Positions 21,428 to 22,681 of a stretch of 22,681 nt of DNA are shown here, piece after piece. The notes under the pieces were generated by a model. That model was not told where the DNA came from and did no database searches. It saw only the letters and a list, made by a program, of their open reading frames with translations. The DNA is from JALZOC01 sp038320555 (GTDB lineage Bacteria > Acidobacteriota > Vicinamibacteria > Vicinamibacterales > 2-12-FULL-66-21): assembly GCA_038320555.1 (NCBI GenBank), contig JBBQEJ010000081.1, forward strand, positions 1 to 22,681. Reading direction: 5' to 3'. The first letter of the stretch is position 1. Each line of letters opens with the position of its first letter. The position numbers were made by a program, and so were the translations under genes.

Positions 21428-22681
21428 ATGCTGAAACAATTTTCTAATTACATTGGCGGTGAGTGGGTTCCTGGCGCGTCATGGACAGCCAACCGGAATC
21501 CTTCAGACCTCGCCGACGTCATCGGCGAGTACGCGCAGGCGGATGCGGACCAGACGAATGCGGCTGTTCTGGCCGCCGACCGCGCATTTGCCGCGTGGTC
21601 GGTCAGCTCAATCCAGGATCGCGCGAATATCCTCGATAAGGCGGGCTCCGACATCCTCGCGCGAAAGGAGGAGCTGGGCCGGCTGCTCGCGCGCGAGGAA
21701 GGCAAGACGCTGCCCGAAGGTATCGGGGAAACCGTCCGCGCCGGACACATCTTCAAGTTCTTTGCCGGCGAAGCGCTCCGCCTCTCCGGGGAGAAGCTGC
21801 CCTCGGTCCGCGCCGGCGTAGAGGTGGAAATCACGCGGGAGCCGGTCGGTGTCGTCGGCCTGATCACCCCCTGGAATTTTCCGATCGCCATTCCGGCCTG
21901 GAAGATCGCGCCCGCGCTGACTTTCGGCAACACGGTGGTGTTCAAGCCGGCGCAGTGGACACCCGGCTGCGCGTGGGTGCTGGCGGAGATACTGGCCGGT
22001 GCGGGACTGCCGCCGGGCGTGTTCAATCTCGTCATGGGCTCCGGCTCGATCGTGGGTGACACTCTCGTGAACCATCCGCGCGTGGCGGCCCTCAGCTTTA
22101 CCGGCTCGATGGAGGTGGGACGCGGGATTGCGCAGAAGGCAATCTCGCGCATGGCGAAGTTTCAGCTCGAGATGGGCAGCAAGAATCCGCTGGTGGTGGT
22201 GGACGATGCGGATCTGCCGACGGCGGTCAATGTCGCGGTGCAAGGCGCGTATTTTTCCACGGGGCAGCGCTGCACGGCCTCGTCGCGCTTGATCGTGACC
22301 GACGCCGTTCACGATCGCTTCGTGGCGGCGCTCACGGAAAAACTGGCGTCATTGCGTGTCGATAACGCGCTCACACCGGGAACCGACATCGGCCCCGTGG
22401 TCGAGCGGCCTCAACTGGAGCAGGACCTCGAGTACATCTCGGTCGGTCAGCGCGAAGGGGCGCGCCTCGCCGCCGGTGGCGAGCGCCTGACGAGAGCAAC
22501 CGAGGGCTACTATCTGGCGCCGGCGCTGTTTGTCGACGCGACACGCACGATGCGCATCTCACGCGAAGAAATCTTCGGTCCAGTCGCATGCGTGATCCGG
22601 GCGAAGAACTACGACGAAGCGCTGGCAATTGCCAACGACATCGACACGGGCCTTTCCGCCGGAATTGTGACGACGTCGTTG
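21428..22681 (+). CDS. Aldehyde dehydrogenase, likely 2-ketoglutarate semialdehyde dehydrogenase (partial)
   Basis: The gene runs off the window; 418 residues are visible, against about 480 for the family. It is a typical NAD(P)-dependent aldehyde dehydrogenase: cofactor-binding TPWNFPIAIPAWKIAPAL with Trp149, VVFKPAQWTP, FTGSMEVGR, catalytic Glu248 in QLEMGSKNP and nucleophile Cys282 in GQRCTASSR, then EEIFGPVACV. EMGSKNP and GQRCTA fit the 2-ketoglutarate semialdehyde dehydrogenase branch. With the FAH-family gene seven bases upstream it would complete a Weimberg-type route by oxidising the semialdehyde to 2-ketoglutarate in the cytoplasm. No strong ribosome binding site is visible before ATG 21428, so translational coupling is likely. 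Confidence 0.88.
   Translation, partial: MLKQFSNYIGGEWVPGASWTANRNPSDLADVIGEYAQADADQTNAAVLAADRAFAAWSVSSIQDRANILDKAGSDILARKEELGRLLAREEGKTLPEGIGETVRAGHIFKFFAGEALRLSGEKLPSVRAGVEVEITREPVGVVGLITPWNFPIAIPAWKIAPALTFGNTVVFKPAQWTPGCAWVLAEILAGAGLPPGVFNLVMGSGSIVGDTLVNHPRVAALSFTGSMEVGRGIAQKAISRMAKFQLEMGSKNPLVVVDDADLPTAVNVAVQGAYFSTGQRCTASSRLIVTDAVHDRFVAALTEKLASLRVDNALTPGTDIGPVVERPQLEQDLEYISVGQREGARLAAGGERLTRATEGYYLAPALFVDATRTMRISREEIFGPVACVIRAKNYDEALAIANDIDTGLSAGIVTTSL

Overview
The window is GC-rich, densely packed bacterial chromosomal DNA. An Acidobacteriota source, probably a Vicinamibacteria-like lineage, is inferred rather than proven. The clues are a secreted VWA protein of the 'VWFA-related acidobacterial domain' type, a decayed MacB/FtsX permease of the kind abundant in these genomes, an Mla-type lipid transport operon and a predicted outer-membrane barrel (Gram-negative envelope), and short heptamer arrays between genes. 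No phage, IS transposase or CRISPR array was seen.

Layout. 1-2000: the 3' end of a LamG/DUF1080-like gene, a 166-bp MITE-like inverted-repeat element, a ThuA-like lipoprotein, a DinB-like protein and a small secreted protein. 2000-2600: a frameshifted ABC permease remnant, a heptamer hairpin array, then a promoter and a structured 5' leader reading into a membrane-anchored trypsin-like protease (2588-3463). 3473-5603 (minus): rarA preceded by a TrmH/SpoU rRNA methyltransferase, overlapping. 5712-8881 (plus): greA, a patatin-like membrane protein lacking the usual nucleophile serine, and a trans-sulfuration PLP enzyme. 8884-10305 (minus): a DHH/DHHA1 phosphoesterase with a TrkA-N-like N-terminus. 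10326-13822 (plus): an unusual three-part outer-membrane protein and a VWA protein. 13911-19336 (plus): uvrB, mlaE, mlaF, mlaD, ytxH-like and DUF948-like genes, most of them overlapping or nearly so. 19413-19985: a secreted protein of unknown function. 20087-20158 (minus): tRNA-Val(CAC). 20242-22681: a FAH-family sugar-acid dehydratase and an aldehyde dehydrogenase that runs off the window.

How the genes work together. mlaE/F/D encode the permease, ATPase and substrate-binding MCE protein of a phospholipid transporter of the inner membrane and periplasm. Two small single-TM proteins follow in the same operon, and all of this sits directly behind uvrB. The FAH and ALDH pair matches the last two steps of a Weimberg-type pentose route (2-keto-3-deoxy-pentonate to 2-ketoglutarate semialdehyde to 2-ketoglutarate). 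The TrmH-rarA and greA genes form a divergent information-processing block.

Most notable signals: (1) palindromically arranged heptanucleotide arrays in several intergenic regions, resembling in concept the STRR repeats of cyanobacteria; (2) a promoter plus foldable leader whose closing stem covers part of the Shine-Dalgarno of the protease gene; (3) a MITE-like element ending 28 bp before the thuA-like start; (4) a patatin-like protein with GRGVG where GxSxG is expected; (5) a TIM-like/LolA-like/Omp85-like composite outer-membrane protein; (6) an MlaD with five repeats at an exact 34-residue period.
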